Made by a program: the position numbers and the translations under genes
Shown: positions 50,079 to 57,492 of the stretch, piece by piece
How the letters are laid out: every line of letters starts with the position of its first letter
Position numbering within the stretch: the stretch's first letter is position 1
Source of the DNA: JAHDHW01 sp965220465
GTDB taxonomy: Bacteria; Bacteroidota; Bacteroidia; Chitinophagales; Saprospiraceae
Direction: 5' to 3'
Length of the DNA stretch: 64,000 nt
Assembly: GCA_965220465.1 (NCBI GenBank)
Contig: CBDCPZ010000014.1
Location: forward strand, 103,484-167,483
The notes under the pieces: model-generated
What the model saw: only the letters and a program-made list of their open reading frames with translations
What the model was told of the DNA's origin: nothing
Database searches by the model: none

Positions 50079-50468
50079 TTATTTTAAATCACTTGGTTTT
50101 TGATTCACCGCCATCGCTGATGATTTGGAGGCACAGGATACAATTTTGCAATTTGGAGGAAGGCACTCAGGAGGACAATCCTTTGGATCACAATTCACTT
50201 TTGCCGTAGCCGTTTTTGTGCAAACTTTCTGACAATTCGCTTTTTCCTTGGTAGTTGGAGTTTCGGGAGTGTTTGCTTTTTCTTCGCTTGCAGCTACTGT
50301 AAAAACAGGCAAATAAGCTTGATAAGCATTTGCTTGGCTAGATTTCTTACAGGGCTTGTAGCAGTTTGTTTTTTCTGTTTTAACATTGGTTGCTGTCTGT
50401 GCCAGTAAGCCGGTTGAAAAAGCCAAGAAACCGAAAAGCATAAAAAAAGTCAAACTTAAATTTTTCAT
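50079..50468 (-). CDS. Small secreted cysteine-rich protein
   Basis: This 129-residue protein has a clear signal peptide (MKNLSLTFFMLFGFLAFSTG, cut after LLAQ). The mature part has nine Cys (C36, C40, C79, C83, C93, C98, C102, C107, C112) spaced CX3C, CX3C, CX4C, CX3C, CX4C, CX4C. It is also rich in Lys and Pro (VNCDPKDCPPECLPPNC). I recognise no family. The spacing suggests metal binding or disulphide-linked structure. It is divergent from a HisKA/OmpR pair, with four phased direct repeats placed just upstream of its promoter box, so it is a candidate target of that system. A terminator-like hairpin sits in its leader. Confidence 0.7.
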   Translation of the reverse strand: MKNLSLTFFMLFGFLAFSTGLLAQTATNVKTEKTNCYKPCKKSSQANAYQAYLPVFTVAASEEKANTPETPTTKEKANCQKVCTKTATAKVNCDPKDCPPECLPPNCKIVSCASKSSAMAVNQKPSDLK

Positions 50469-50488
50469 TTTTGATATTTTAAAAGATT

Positions 50489-50514
50489 AAAAAAATTACC
50501 CCGATTCGTCGGGG
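50489..50514 (-). promoter_or_regulatory. Terminator-like hairpin in the leader of the Cys-rich gene (possible attenuator)
   Basis: CCCCGA (50499-50504) and TCGGGG (50509-50514) enclose a 4-nt loop, and on the minus strand the stem is followed by TAATTTTTTT. It lies ~20-45 nt before the ATG at 50468 and downstream of the predicted promoter box, so it would end transcription before the gene unless overridden. Confidence 0.55.
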
Positions 50515-50561
50515 CTGGCGAAACAATAAGCGCGATTGATTTTACGCTAAATTGACCTTAA

Positions 50562-50569
50562 CAAAGGTA
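50562..50569 (-). promoter_or_regulatory. -7 element (TACCTTTG) of the Cys-rich gene
   Basis: The minus strand reads TACCTTTG, a full match to TAnnTTTG, 94 bp before the ATG. A TTG upstream (50585-50587) is at 15-nt spacing, slightly short, which would fit activator dependence. Confidence 0.5.
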
Positions 50570-50587
50570 GCGGTGCAAAGCATTCAA

Positions 50588-50627
50588 AGCTGTTTTTAAG
50601 CTGTTATCCACTTGTTAAAAAGCTGTT
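50588..50627. promoter_or_regulatory. Four 11-bp-phased direct repeats, candidate OmpR/PhoB-type operator
   Basis: AGCTGTT occurs at 50588, 50599 and 50621, with ACTTGTT at 50610, a strict 11-bp period. OmpR/PhoB regulators bind head-to-tail to 11-bp direct repeats, and the PhoB box uses a similar CTGT core. The array starts 19 bp upstream of the TACCTTTG box of the divergent Cys-rich gene and 69 bp before the kinase gene ATG. Confidence 0.65.
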
Positions 50628-50695
50628 AAATCTTATTATTTCTCATAAGTTATTTTCATTTTGTATTCAAATTCAGCTGAATAAAGATTTTTATA

Positions 50696-51934
50696 ATGAA
50701 TTTCAATCGAACCACATACGTGATTGGCGCTTCAACATTGGCTCTGATCACCCTTTTTATTTTGCAGGTCAAATGGATGTCCGACTCTCGCCATTTGATC
50801 GAAGAACAGTTTGATCAAAAGGTTAGAATGGCGCTGTGTTTTACCGTTGAAAACCTCGAAGGCACCAAAATCAATTGCAATCCAGGCAATGATTCCTGTT
50901 TGCCCTTGGAGTCGATTGCTGATGCCTATCAATTATCCACTCCATTGGATTATGAATTGGAAGTGATTGACAGCACCCTCGCCAAAGCCTTTATTTTTTA
51001 CGATATCAATTTTGAATACGAAATCAGTATCCTGGACCAGGCCCGTTTGCCATCGGGTGCACAACCGCAGTATTGCGCTGCCCTCAGCCCGATTGATCAA
51101 AATAACGACCATTTGTTGAGCATCAATTTTCCCGGTAAATCAAAATACATCATGGGGAAAATGAAATTTATGTTGCTTTCATCCATTGCCATTTTGGTTT
51201 TCATCACCTTGGTTTTTGTATTCGCCAATTATTCCCTTTTAAAACAAAAACAAATTGATAAAATCAATCGTAATTTTTTCAACAATATGGCACACGAATT
51301 TCGAACGCCTTTGACAAATATTGGCCTGGCAACCCGCTTGCTTTCCCGACAAAATGTTGAACTAAAAGACAATCGATATCTGGATGTGGTCAACAAAGAA
51401 AGTGATCGTTTAAAACACCAGATCGAACGTGTTTTGCATTTGGCCAAACTGGAAAATGGCAGATATCAACTGGAAAAGGAAAAGTTAGCAATAGCTGGCT
51501 TATTGAAAGATGTGATCAAAGATATGGATTTGCAAATCAAAGAAAAGCAGGCAAAAGTAAATTTGAATATCAAAACCGATGATCTTTTTGTTTTAGGAGA
51601 TAAATTTCATCTTGGTAATGCCTTTCGAAATCTATTAGATAATGCTTTAAAATATTCTAAAAAATCAGCTCAAATTGACATCACCGTTGAAAATAACGAA
51701 GATGGAATTTTGATTCATTTTCAGGATAATGGCGTTGGCATCAGCGAAAAAGAACAGGCTCTGGTTTTTAAACAATATAAACGCAGCGAGGCTTTTGAAA
51801 AATCGAACCAAAGTGGTTTTGGTCTTGGCCTTTCGTATGTGAAAATGATAGTTGAACAACACCGAGGATTCATCAAAGTGATCAGCGAATTAAACAAAGG
51901 TTGCCGTTTTGACCTCTTTTTACCCACAAATTAA
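50696..51934 (+). CDS. Membrane sensor histidine kinase (HisKA type)
   Basis: The protein has 412 residues. TM1 spans ~8-27 and TM2 ~157-180. The periplasmic sensor (~30-150) contains four Cys (C48, C61, C68, C127), which is notable next to a Cys-rich secreted protein. HisKA has NNMAHEFRTPLTNIGLATRL (H200). The catalytic domain has FRNLLDNALKYSKK (N box), IHFQDNGVGIS (G1) and GFGLGLSYVKMIV (G2). No HAMP domain is evident. The response regulator gene begins 6 bp after its stop. The 11-bp-phased repeats lie 69 bp upstream, so autoregulation is plausible. The stimulus is unknown. Confidence 0.95.
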   Translation: MNFNRTTYVIGASTLALITLFILQVKWMSDSRHLIEEQFDQKVRMALCFTVENLEGTKINCNPGNDSCLPLESIADAYQLSTPLDYELEVIDSTLAKAFIFYDINFEYEISILDQARLPSGAQPQYCAALSPIDQNNDHLLSINFPGKSKYIMGKMKFMLLSSIAILVFITLVFVFANYSLLKQKQIDKINRNFFNNMAHEFRTPLTNIGLATRLLSRQNVELKDNRYLDVVNKESDRLKHQIERVLHLAKLENGRYQLEKEKLAIAGLLKDVIKDMDLQIKEKQAKVNLNIKTDDLFVLGDKFHLGNAFRNLLDNALKYSKKSAQIDITVENNEDGILIHFQDNGVGISEKEQALVFKQYKRSEAFEKSNQSGFGLGLSYVKMIVEQHRGFIKVISELNKGCRFDLFLPTN

Positions 51935-51940
51935 ATCCAA

Positions 51941-52645
51941 ATGAATATTTCAAACAAACGAATTCTAATCGTAGAAGATGACCTCAATTTGGGCTTTTTG
52001 CTCATGGAATTTTTGCAATCAGAAGGCTTTGAAGTGAAGCTTTGCCGTGATGGAGAATCAGGCTTGTCCAGCTTTAAAAAGGAACACTTCCACCTATGTG
52101 TTTTAGATGTCATGCTACCGGAAATGGATGGATTTCAACTAGCCAGCCAGTTGCGGTTGGAAAGAAAAGATATTCCGTTTTTGTTTCTTACCGCAAGATC
52201 AATGAAAGAAGATAAATTGCGCGGATTCACACTGGGAGCAGAAGATTTTATCACCAAACCTTTCGATGAGGAGGTATTGCTTTGCCGAATAAAAGTGATT
52301 TTAAGACACCTTGAAAATGAACCGCCGGCGGAAAGCATTCCAACCCATTTTTCTATTGGCGATTATTCTTTTGATTATACGCGTCAAGAGTTGTGCTACA
52401 AAGGAAAAATGCGGAGAATTACTGAAAAAGAAAACGAAGTGCTGCGCTTGCTTTGCCTCAATCAAAACCAAATATTAAAACGCGAAGAAGCTGTTGAAAA
52501 AATCTATGGCAAACGCGATTATTTTTTGGGAAGGAGCTTCGATGTTTTTATTTCACGTATTCGAAAACTGCTGAGTGATGATCCGCGAATAAGCATCGAA
52601 AATGTCTTTAAAGTAGGTTTCATTTTGAATGTAAAAAGTGACTAG
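51941..52645 (+). CDS. OmpR-family response regulator
   Basis: This 234-residue protein has a receiver domain with IVEDD (~10-14), D56 (LCVLDVMLPEMDGF), FLTARS and the conserved Lys in DFITKPF. A winged helix follows (~130-234; YSFDYTRQELCYKGKMRRIT, LTEKE-like TEKENEVLRLLCLNQNQILK, RSFDVFISRIRKLLSDDPRI). It pairs with the upstream kinase and probably binds the AGCTGTT repeats at 50588-50627 (inference). Its end overlaps the convergent PBP4-like gene by 4 bp. Confidence 0.95.
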   Translation: MNISNKRILIVEDDLNLGFLLMEFLQSEGFEVKLCRDGESGLSSFKKEHFHLCVLDVMLPEMDGFQLASQLRLERKDIPFLFLTARSMKEDKLRGFTLGAEDFITKPFDEEVLLCRIKVILRHLENEPPAESIPTHFSIGDYSFDYTRQELCYKGKMRRITEKENEVLRLLCLNQNQILKREEAVEKIYGKRDYFLGRSFDVFISRIRKLLSDDPRISIENVFKVGFILNVKSD

Positions 52646-54015
52646 TAAGCTAAGTAAATTGCTTTTAAAACCTTTTCCATTTCAGCTTTGTGAGTAGCCG
52701 ATCCATTCGGAAAATTGTTGTGCATAAAACTGAAAATCAACACTTTACCGCTTTTGGTCACTAGGTATCCACTCAAACAATGATTATTGCGGAGGGTTCC
52801 GGTTTTAGCAAAAATATAGGGTTTTGAATCTCCTGCATAAAGCGTGGAAATAGTGCCTGACTCACCTCCTGCCGGAAAAATATGGAACAACCTTTCCTGC
52901 GGAATTTTTTTATAAAGTTGGTTTAATAAAAACACGATTGATCTTGGAGTGAACAAATTGTACCGTGACAAACCGGAGCCATCAATCCAATTGGCCTGAT
53001 CCGGCAAACCAACCAACAAACTGTCTTTTGCAAATTGAATTATTTTGGCAGTATTAAGCGTATCAAAAACCGCATTTGCGCAAAGCAACAACAATTGTTC
53101 GGCAATAAAATTATCACTCTCCTGCATCAGCCTTCGGTAAAGCGTATCAGCCAAAACGCTGTAAATCACTTTCGTATCAGACGGAGGCATGAAATCCGTT
53201 TCAAGTATTGCTACTTTTTTCCCTAAAACATCGGATAATAAGGCGAATAAAAGTTCATCTGAATATTTGAATGGATGACCATTTTCATATTCGTTTCTAT
53301 TCATCGAACCCGGATTGTATTCAAAAATATTAACCTCAGGTCGCCGTTTTATCCGATAGGGAATTTGTCTTAGATTCGTAACCAAATTATTTTTAAAATA
53401 GGCGGGTTCTATTTCAAAACTATCTTTTCCTTTTTCCTTATCAAATTGAACGACATTTCCATGAAAAGGGAACGAAGATTTCTCCGGTTGATACGAATAA
53501 TAATAATCATCCCATGCCCAACCAGATCCAAATCGTTGGTCTTGAAAATTGTGGGAACAAAAAAACAGTTTTTCTTTCCTGGTTCTTAAAAATTGTATAA
53601 CATGTTCATTTTGAACGAGGTATGGATTACTGAAAGATGGATCTCCCGTTCCCCAAAAGATCAAAGAATCTCTTTTTACAACATACCGAAAAGCCGGAAT
53701 CGAATCTCCCAGAATATTTAATGCAGTATAAAAAGTGAAAATTTTGGTATTGGAAGCTGGCGTGAAATATTTGTCGCCATTTACAGAATAAATGACTTTG
53801 TCGGAAGCAGGATCATACAATTCAAAGCCTGTAAAACCTTGATTGAAAATGGTAGAATGTTGTACTAAATTTTGATACTCCTTTACCTTCGATTTTTGTA
53901 ATTTTTTAACTGAGCTACAAGAAAGCGACAGCAAAATCACAGAAAGAAAAAGGCATTGATAAATAGAAATTCTTGAAAAGAATTTGAAATGGTGTTTTTT
54001 TGTGAAATTCATCAT
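52642..54015 (-). CDS. PBP4-type D-alanyl-D-alanine carboxypeptidase/endopeptidase (S13)
   Basis: The protein has 457 residues (a second ATG at 54012 is equally possible). The signal ends in a lipobox-like LLSLSC (Cys 33), suggesting a lipoprotein. Serine active-site motifs are PASNTKIFTFYTAL (SxxK, S88), QESDNFIAEQLL (SxN) and FAKTGTLRNNHCLSG (KTG), in the S13 order. It trims murein stem peptides in the periplasm. It is divergent from the GH3C/beta-lactamase fusion with only 43 bp between starts, so the promoters must overlap. Confidence 0.92.
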   Translation of the reverse strand: MMNFTKKHHFKFFSRISIYQCLFLSVILLSLSCSSVKKLQKSKVKEYQNLVQHSTIFNQGFTGFELYDPASDKVIYSVNGDKYFTPASNTKIFTFYTALNILGDSIPAFRYVVKRDSLIFWGTGDPSFSNPYLVQNEHVIQFLRTRKEKLFFCSHNFQDQRFGSGWAWDDYYYSYQPEKSSFPFHGNVVQFDKEKGKDSFEIEPAYFKNNLVTNLRQIPYRIKRRPEVNIFEYNPGSMNRNEYENGHPFKYSDELLFALLSDVLGKKVAILETDFMPPSDTKVIYSVLADTLYRRLMQESDNFIAEQLLLLCANAVFDTLNTAKIIQFAKDSLLVGLPDQANWIDGSGLSRYNLFTPRSIVFLLNQLYKKIPQERLFHIFPAGGESGTISTLYAGDSKPYIFAKTGTLRNNHCLSGYLVTKSGKVLIFSFMHNNFPNGSATHKAEMEKVLKAIYLAY

Positions 54016-54058
54016 TCAATTACTAGCTTTGGAAAAGTCAAATTAAACATAAAAATTG

Positions 54059-55909
54059 ATGCTTTTCAATAAATCAGCGTGTTTTCTGTTTGTCGTATTT
54101 TTTTTGTTATCTAAAACCCATTCTGGACAAGTTAGAAGTGATATAGATTCCTTGGTTGTACAACAATTTGAAGCTGCCGAACAATCCGTTTTTCTTTTGC
54201 GAAATGACAACCATTTACTCCCTTTGCAAAGGTTGGATGCTTTGACTTTAAAAAGTATAAAAGTCGGAGCAGAATCACAAAATGAATTTGATGAGACTTT
54301 GGAGAAATATATTCCACTCGATTTTGAAACTTTTGATTTGGAAAAAGATACTATTTTCAAAGAATCAGTCAGCAAATATGATTACACAATTGTTCATTTT
54401 CATCTGGATAATTTGTTTGATTTGGACTTTAAAGCCATTACTGAACTTCAACAATTAATAGAACAACCTTCAACCATTTCAGTGATTTTTGATGAACATG
54501 GAATTTTGAATAGCTTTCCATTTCATTTTGAAAATTCCAGGCGATTGATTTACGTTGCAGGAGCTGGAAAATACAACCAATCACTTGCCGCGCAGTTGAT
54601 TTTTGGTGGAATTGGAGGAAGCAATTTGTTAAAAAAAGATTTGAACGACCACTTTAGAAAAGGTTATGGATTGATTTCAAAAGGAAACATCCGGTTGCGT
54701 TATTCTCCGCCTCAGGTTTTGGGAATGGACGCGGATTTGCTATACGACAGCATTTCTGCAATTGCTCAAATGGCGATTGACAGCGGCGCTTTTCCAGGTT
54801 GTCAGGTATTGGTTGCCAAAGACGGGCATGTGGTTTTTCATGAAACCTGGGGATACCAAACTTATGATAAAGAAAGAGTAGTTCAGAAAGATGATATCTA
54901 CGATTTTGCCTCGGTTACGAAAATTACGGGTGCACTTCCGGCTTTGATGAAGTTGCAGGGTGAAGGATATTTTGATTTGGATGCACCATTAAAAAATTAT
55001 TTCCCAAAATTTAAACATTCTGATAAAGCGGAGCTAAAAATGCGGCCGATTTTGGCGCATAATGCTCAGCTTCAGCCATGGATTCCTTATTGGCGAAGCA
55101 CCATTAAAAAGAATGGAAAATACAAGTGGCGAACTTTTAAAACCAACCCTTCAAAAAGGTTTACAACAAAAGTAACTGACCATCTTTATCTGCATCGCAA
55201 TTACAAAAAGAGGATTTACAAAGCCATCAAAAAATCACCTTTGAATGAAGGAAAAGGTTATAAATATTCTGGTTTGGCATTTTACCTTTTTCCAAAAATT
55301 GTTTCTGATTTAGTCGATCAGGATTTTGAAACTTACCTAAAAAACACTTTTTACCGACCACTTGGTGCGTTCACTTTGACTTATAATCCTTATTTGTACT
55401 TTCCACTGGATCGCATCGTCCCAACGGAAAAAGATTCCTTTTTTCGGATGGTGCAGATTCATGGAATGGTACACGATGAGGGAGCGGCGATGATGGGTGG
55501 TGTATCCTCAAACGCAGGACTTTTTGGAACAGCAAATGACTTAGCGAAGCTAATGCAAATGTACCTCAAAAGGGGAATTTATGGCGGTCAGCGATTCATT
55601 GCAGAAAGCTCGATAAATGAATTTACGCGCTGTCAATATTGCGAAGAAGGCAACCGGCGGGGGCTTGGCTTTGATAAACCTTTGATTGAATATCATCCAC
55701 AGAAAAGTTCGGTTTCAAAAGATGCCAGCCCGGAAAGTTACGGACATTCGGGGTATACCGGCACTTTTGTTTGGGTTGATCCGAAGTATAATTTAATTTA
55801 TATTTTCTTTTCAAACCGTGTTTATCAAACCCGCGAGAATCGCAAAATATATAATTTAAATGTTCGGCCAATGATTCATCAGGTGATTTATGATTCGTTT
55901 TTAAAGTGA
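54059..55909 (+). CDS. Serine hydrolase (beta-lactamase/AmpC fold) with a vestigial GH3 C-terminal domain
   Basis: The ATG at 54059 (just after a TTG) opens a signal peptide (ending KTHSGQ); 616 residues. Residues ~30-205 match a GH3 C-terminal domain (AAEQSVFLLRNDNHLLPLQR, RLIYVAGAGKYNQSLAAQLI, FGGIGGSN), but the GH3 catalytic N-terminal barrel is absent. Residues ~225-615 are a class-C-like serine hydrolase with YDFASVTKITGALPALM (SxxK), YKYSGLAFYL (YSG in place of the usual YxN) and ESYGHSGYTGTFV (HxG). Bacteroidota encode long proteins fusing complete GH3 to beta-lactamase; this looks like a shortened version. It probably acts on murein peptides or esters in the periplasm. The neighbouring PBP4-like gene supports a wall role. 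Confidence 0.85.
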   Translation: MLFNKSACFLFVVFFLLSKTHSGQVRSDIDSLVVQQFEAAEQSVFLLRNDNHLLPLQRLDALTLKSIKVGAESQNEFDETLEKYIPLDFETFDLEKDTIFKESVSKYDYTIVHFHLDNLFDLDFKAITELQQLIEQPSTISVIFDEHGILNSFPFHFENSRRLIYVAGAGKYNQSLAAQLIFGGIGGSNLLKKDLNDHFRKGYGLISKGNIRLRYSPPQVLGMDADLLYDSISAIAQMAIDSGAFPGCQVLVAKDGHVVFHETWGYQTYDKERVVQKDDIYDFASVTKITGALPALMKLQGEGYFDLDAPLKNYFPKFKHSDKAELKMRPILAHNAQLQPWIPYWRSTIKKNGKYKWRTFKTNPSKRFTTKVTDHLYLHRNYKKRIYKAIKKSPLNEGKGYKYSGLAFYLFPKIVSDLVDQDFETYLKNTFYRPLGAFTLTYNPYLYFPLDRIVPTEKDSFFRMVQIHGMVHDEGAAMMGGVSSNAGLFGTANDLAKLMQMYLKRGIYGGQRFIAESSINEFTRCQYCEEGNRRGLGFDKPLIEYHPQKSSVSKDASPESYGHSGYTGTFVWVDPKYNLIYIFFSNRVYQTRENRKIYNLNVRPMIHQVIYDSFLK

Positions 55910-56248
55910 ATCATGAAATGACGAATTTCAATACCAAAATCTTTTTTACTGTTATCCAAAAAGCAAATGATTCAATGGTATTTTTATTTAACTAAACTGA
56001 AATGTTGGTATCTGTTTTTTTCTATAAAAATTAGCCCCTATTTTCAAAACTTAAGCAATTGCAAACCAATAAATTAACAGGTGTTGAAAACTTTTGTGAA
56101 TATAATGTGAATAAAATAATTTGCATTTTACTTCAGAATAATCTTAACTTGTGAATCCAATACAGCAAATAAAAAACTTTAAAATTCTGAAAAGGCAGAA
56201 TTTATATTTTTAAAATAATAATTTATCAAAATAATTGAAATAAAGAAA
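55910..56248. other. AT-rich intergenic region upstream of the large RNA candidate
   Basis: No ORF, repeat or clear signal is seen in this ~340-bp stretch. Confidence 0.6.
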
Positions 56249-56277
56249 TTGCGATAGTTACTTGACATTTACGTTCT
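56249..56277 (+). promoter_or_regulatory. Weak promoter candidate for the large RNA
   Basis: TTG at 56249-56251 is followed after 18 nt by TACGTTCT (56270-56277). Spacing fits the Bacteroidota -33/-7 layout, but the -7 box differs from TAnnTTTG at two positions. Confidence 0.3.
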
Positions 56278-56282
56278 GAATC

Positions 56283-57380
56283 ATTGAAAAATGGTTCGCT
56301 CAGGAAAGTAAATAAAAAGACTTGGTTTTTGCCGGGAGGAAATTACATTCACCTGGTGAAGGTAAGAGACCAATCAGCAACTTTGTGTTAATCGAATCCT
56401 TCGGGAGGAGAGCAAAGTGAACGATAAGTTGCCCTCTCAACCAAAAGCAAAAATCAAACAACAGAGTACTATCACTTTACCCTTGCTAAAAGAAATCAAT
56501 TTGCCGGTCAAACGGTGAAAAATTTCCTCAGAGGGTAAATGGCCTGCGCAAAGATTTTGTGAGTAGTTCGCATTTTGTAAGGTGTCCGCACCCTGCAAAA
56601 GCAGAAATTTTGATTCAATGTAAAGGTTCTTGAATCGTTAATGTCTTCGGACAGGAATAATTTAAGAAGTTGCCGAATCAAAACAGAAGGATAATTTTCC
56701 GGAGAGTTGGCGCTGCGTTTTGATCGATCCGCCAGGAAAGAAAAAACAATGGCATCACTTCGCTGAAGGAAAATGATTGCTGAATTACACAAAAGATTGA
56801 TTTGATTTTCATTGGATTAATCCCAAATTTACGAATCAGCCCCGCAGCCTTTCAAATTCGTTTGGAAGGAAGACCGGAAGCAAAATTCCGCAAGGATTTT
56901 TGAAAAAAGTTATAAAGAGCACAGCTGGAAGTAAAAAAGCAAAATCTGTAGGTCATTCAAGTCCTTTGGCGTAACTGGATCATTTTGATGTCTTGTAAAA
57001 GTTATCAGAACGTTTCAGTTACCATAAAGGCAAGTGCGCGCCGGATGTTTTATCGAATTTCGGTTCGAAGTATGATCAATCGTAGGAGAGTTCATACACT
57101 GTGATCAGTTTCAATGACCTGGTTCAAGTTTTCTTGAACACAACTTTTTAGGAGAAGCATCTTGGTTTACCAAGATTTTTTGAATCAATTAGTAACAGGA
57201 AAAAGAGCTGCATCGTTCAGAAAACATCTTAAAAAGGTGCAAACAGAAAGTCCTCGGTTTGGAAGCTTCGGTTTTCATTCAAAGGCAAGTCAAGCTTGAT
57301 TATGGTATCAGGTGCTTCGCATGTGATATCATAAAGAAAGGGATTTGAGTATTAATTTACTTGAATCCCTTTTCTTATTT
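56283..57380 (+). ncRNA. Candidate large structured noncoding RNA (~1.1 kb)
   Basis: No protein frame is convincing here, yet stems are dense. On the plus strand: 56322-56332 with 56447-56457 (11 bp, one G-U), enclosing 56366-56369/56435-56438 and 56377-56383/56426-56432; 56476-56483/56532-56539; 56593-56596/56601-56604 (AAAA loop); 56627-56635/56660-56668 (one G-U) around a TTCG-capped hairpin at 56642-56653; 56677-56684/56717-56724; a nested arm of 56963-56968/57025-57030, 56971-56977/57016-57022 and 56983-56989/57004-57010; 57122-57128/57133-57139; 57159-57165/57170-57176 followed by six T; 57301-57314/57320-57333; and the terminal stem below. G-U pairs favour plus-strand transcription. 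I recognise no tmRNA, RNase P or group II intron core. Size and stem density recall large ornate bacterial RNAs, with no sequence match seen by eye. Ends are approximate. Confidence 0.6.
57337..57380 (+). terminator. Strong terminator at the end of the large RNA candidate
   Basis: A 15-bp stem (57337-57351 with 57358-57372, two G-U pairs on the plus strand) has a 6-nt loop TTAATT and is followed by TTCTTATTTT. An earlier terminator-like hairpin lies at 57159-57181. Confidence 0.75.
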
Positions 57381-57492
57381 TCCTGAATTTCTACAATAAG
57401 TCTCTTCTTTCAAAAATTTACTACTTTTATTTTAAAGACCGGATTCATTATTTTGAAAAGTATTAATGTAAAATTTAACTGAACGATAAATC

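Noticed and set aside
56508..56792. Minus-strand 94-codon ORF inside the large RNA candidate
   Set aside because: Its composition is not protein-like, it has no recognisable motif, and it lies across plus-strand stems.
56283..57380. tmRNA, RNase P RNA or group II intron
   Set aside because: I saw no tRNA-like ends, no RNase P core sequences, no domain V-type hairpin and no reverse-transcriptase gene. A GGTAAGAG string near 56361 recalls RNase P but stands alone.
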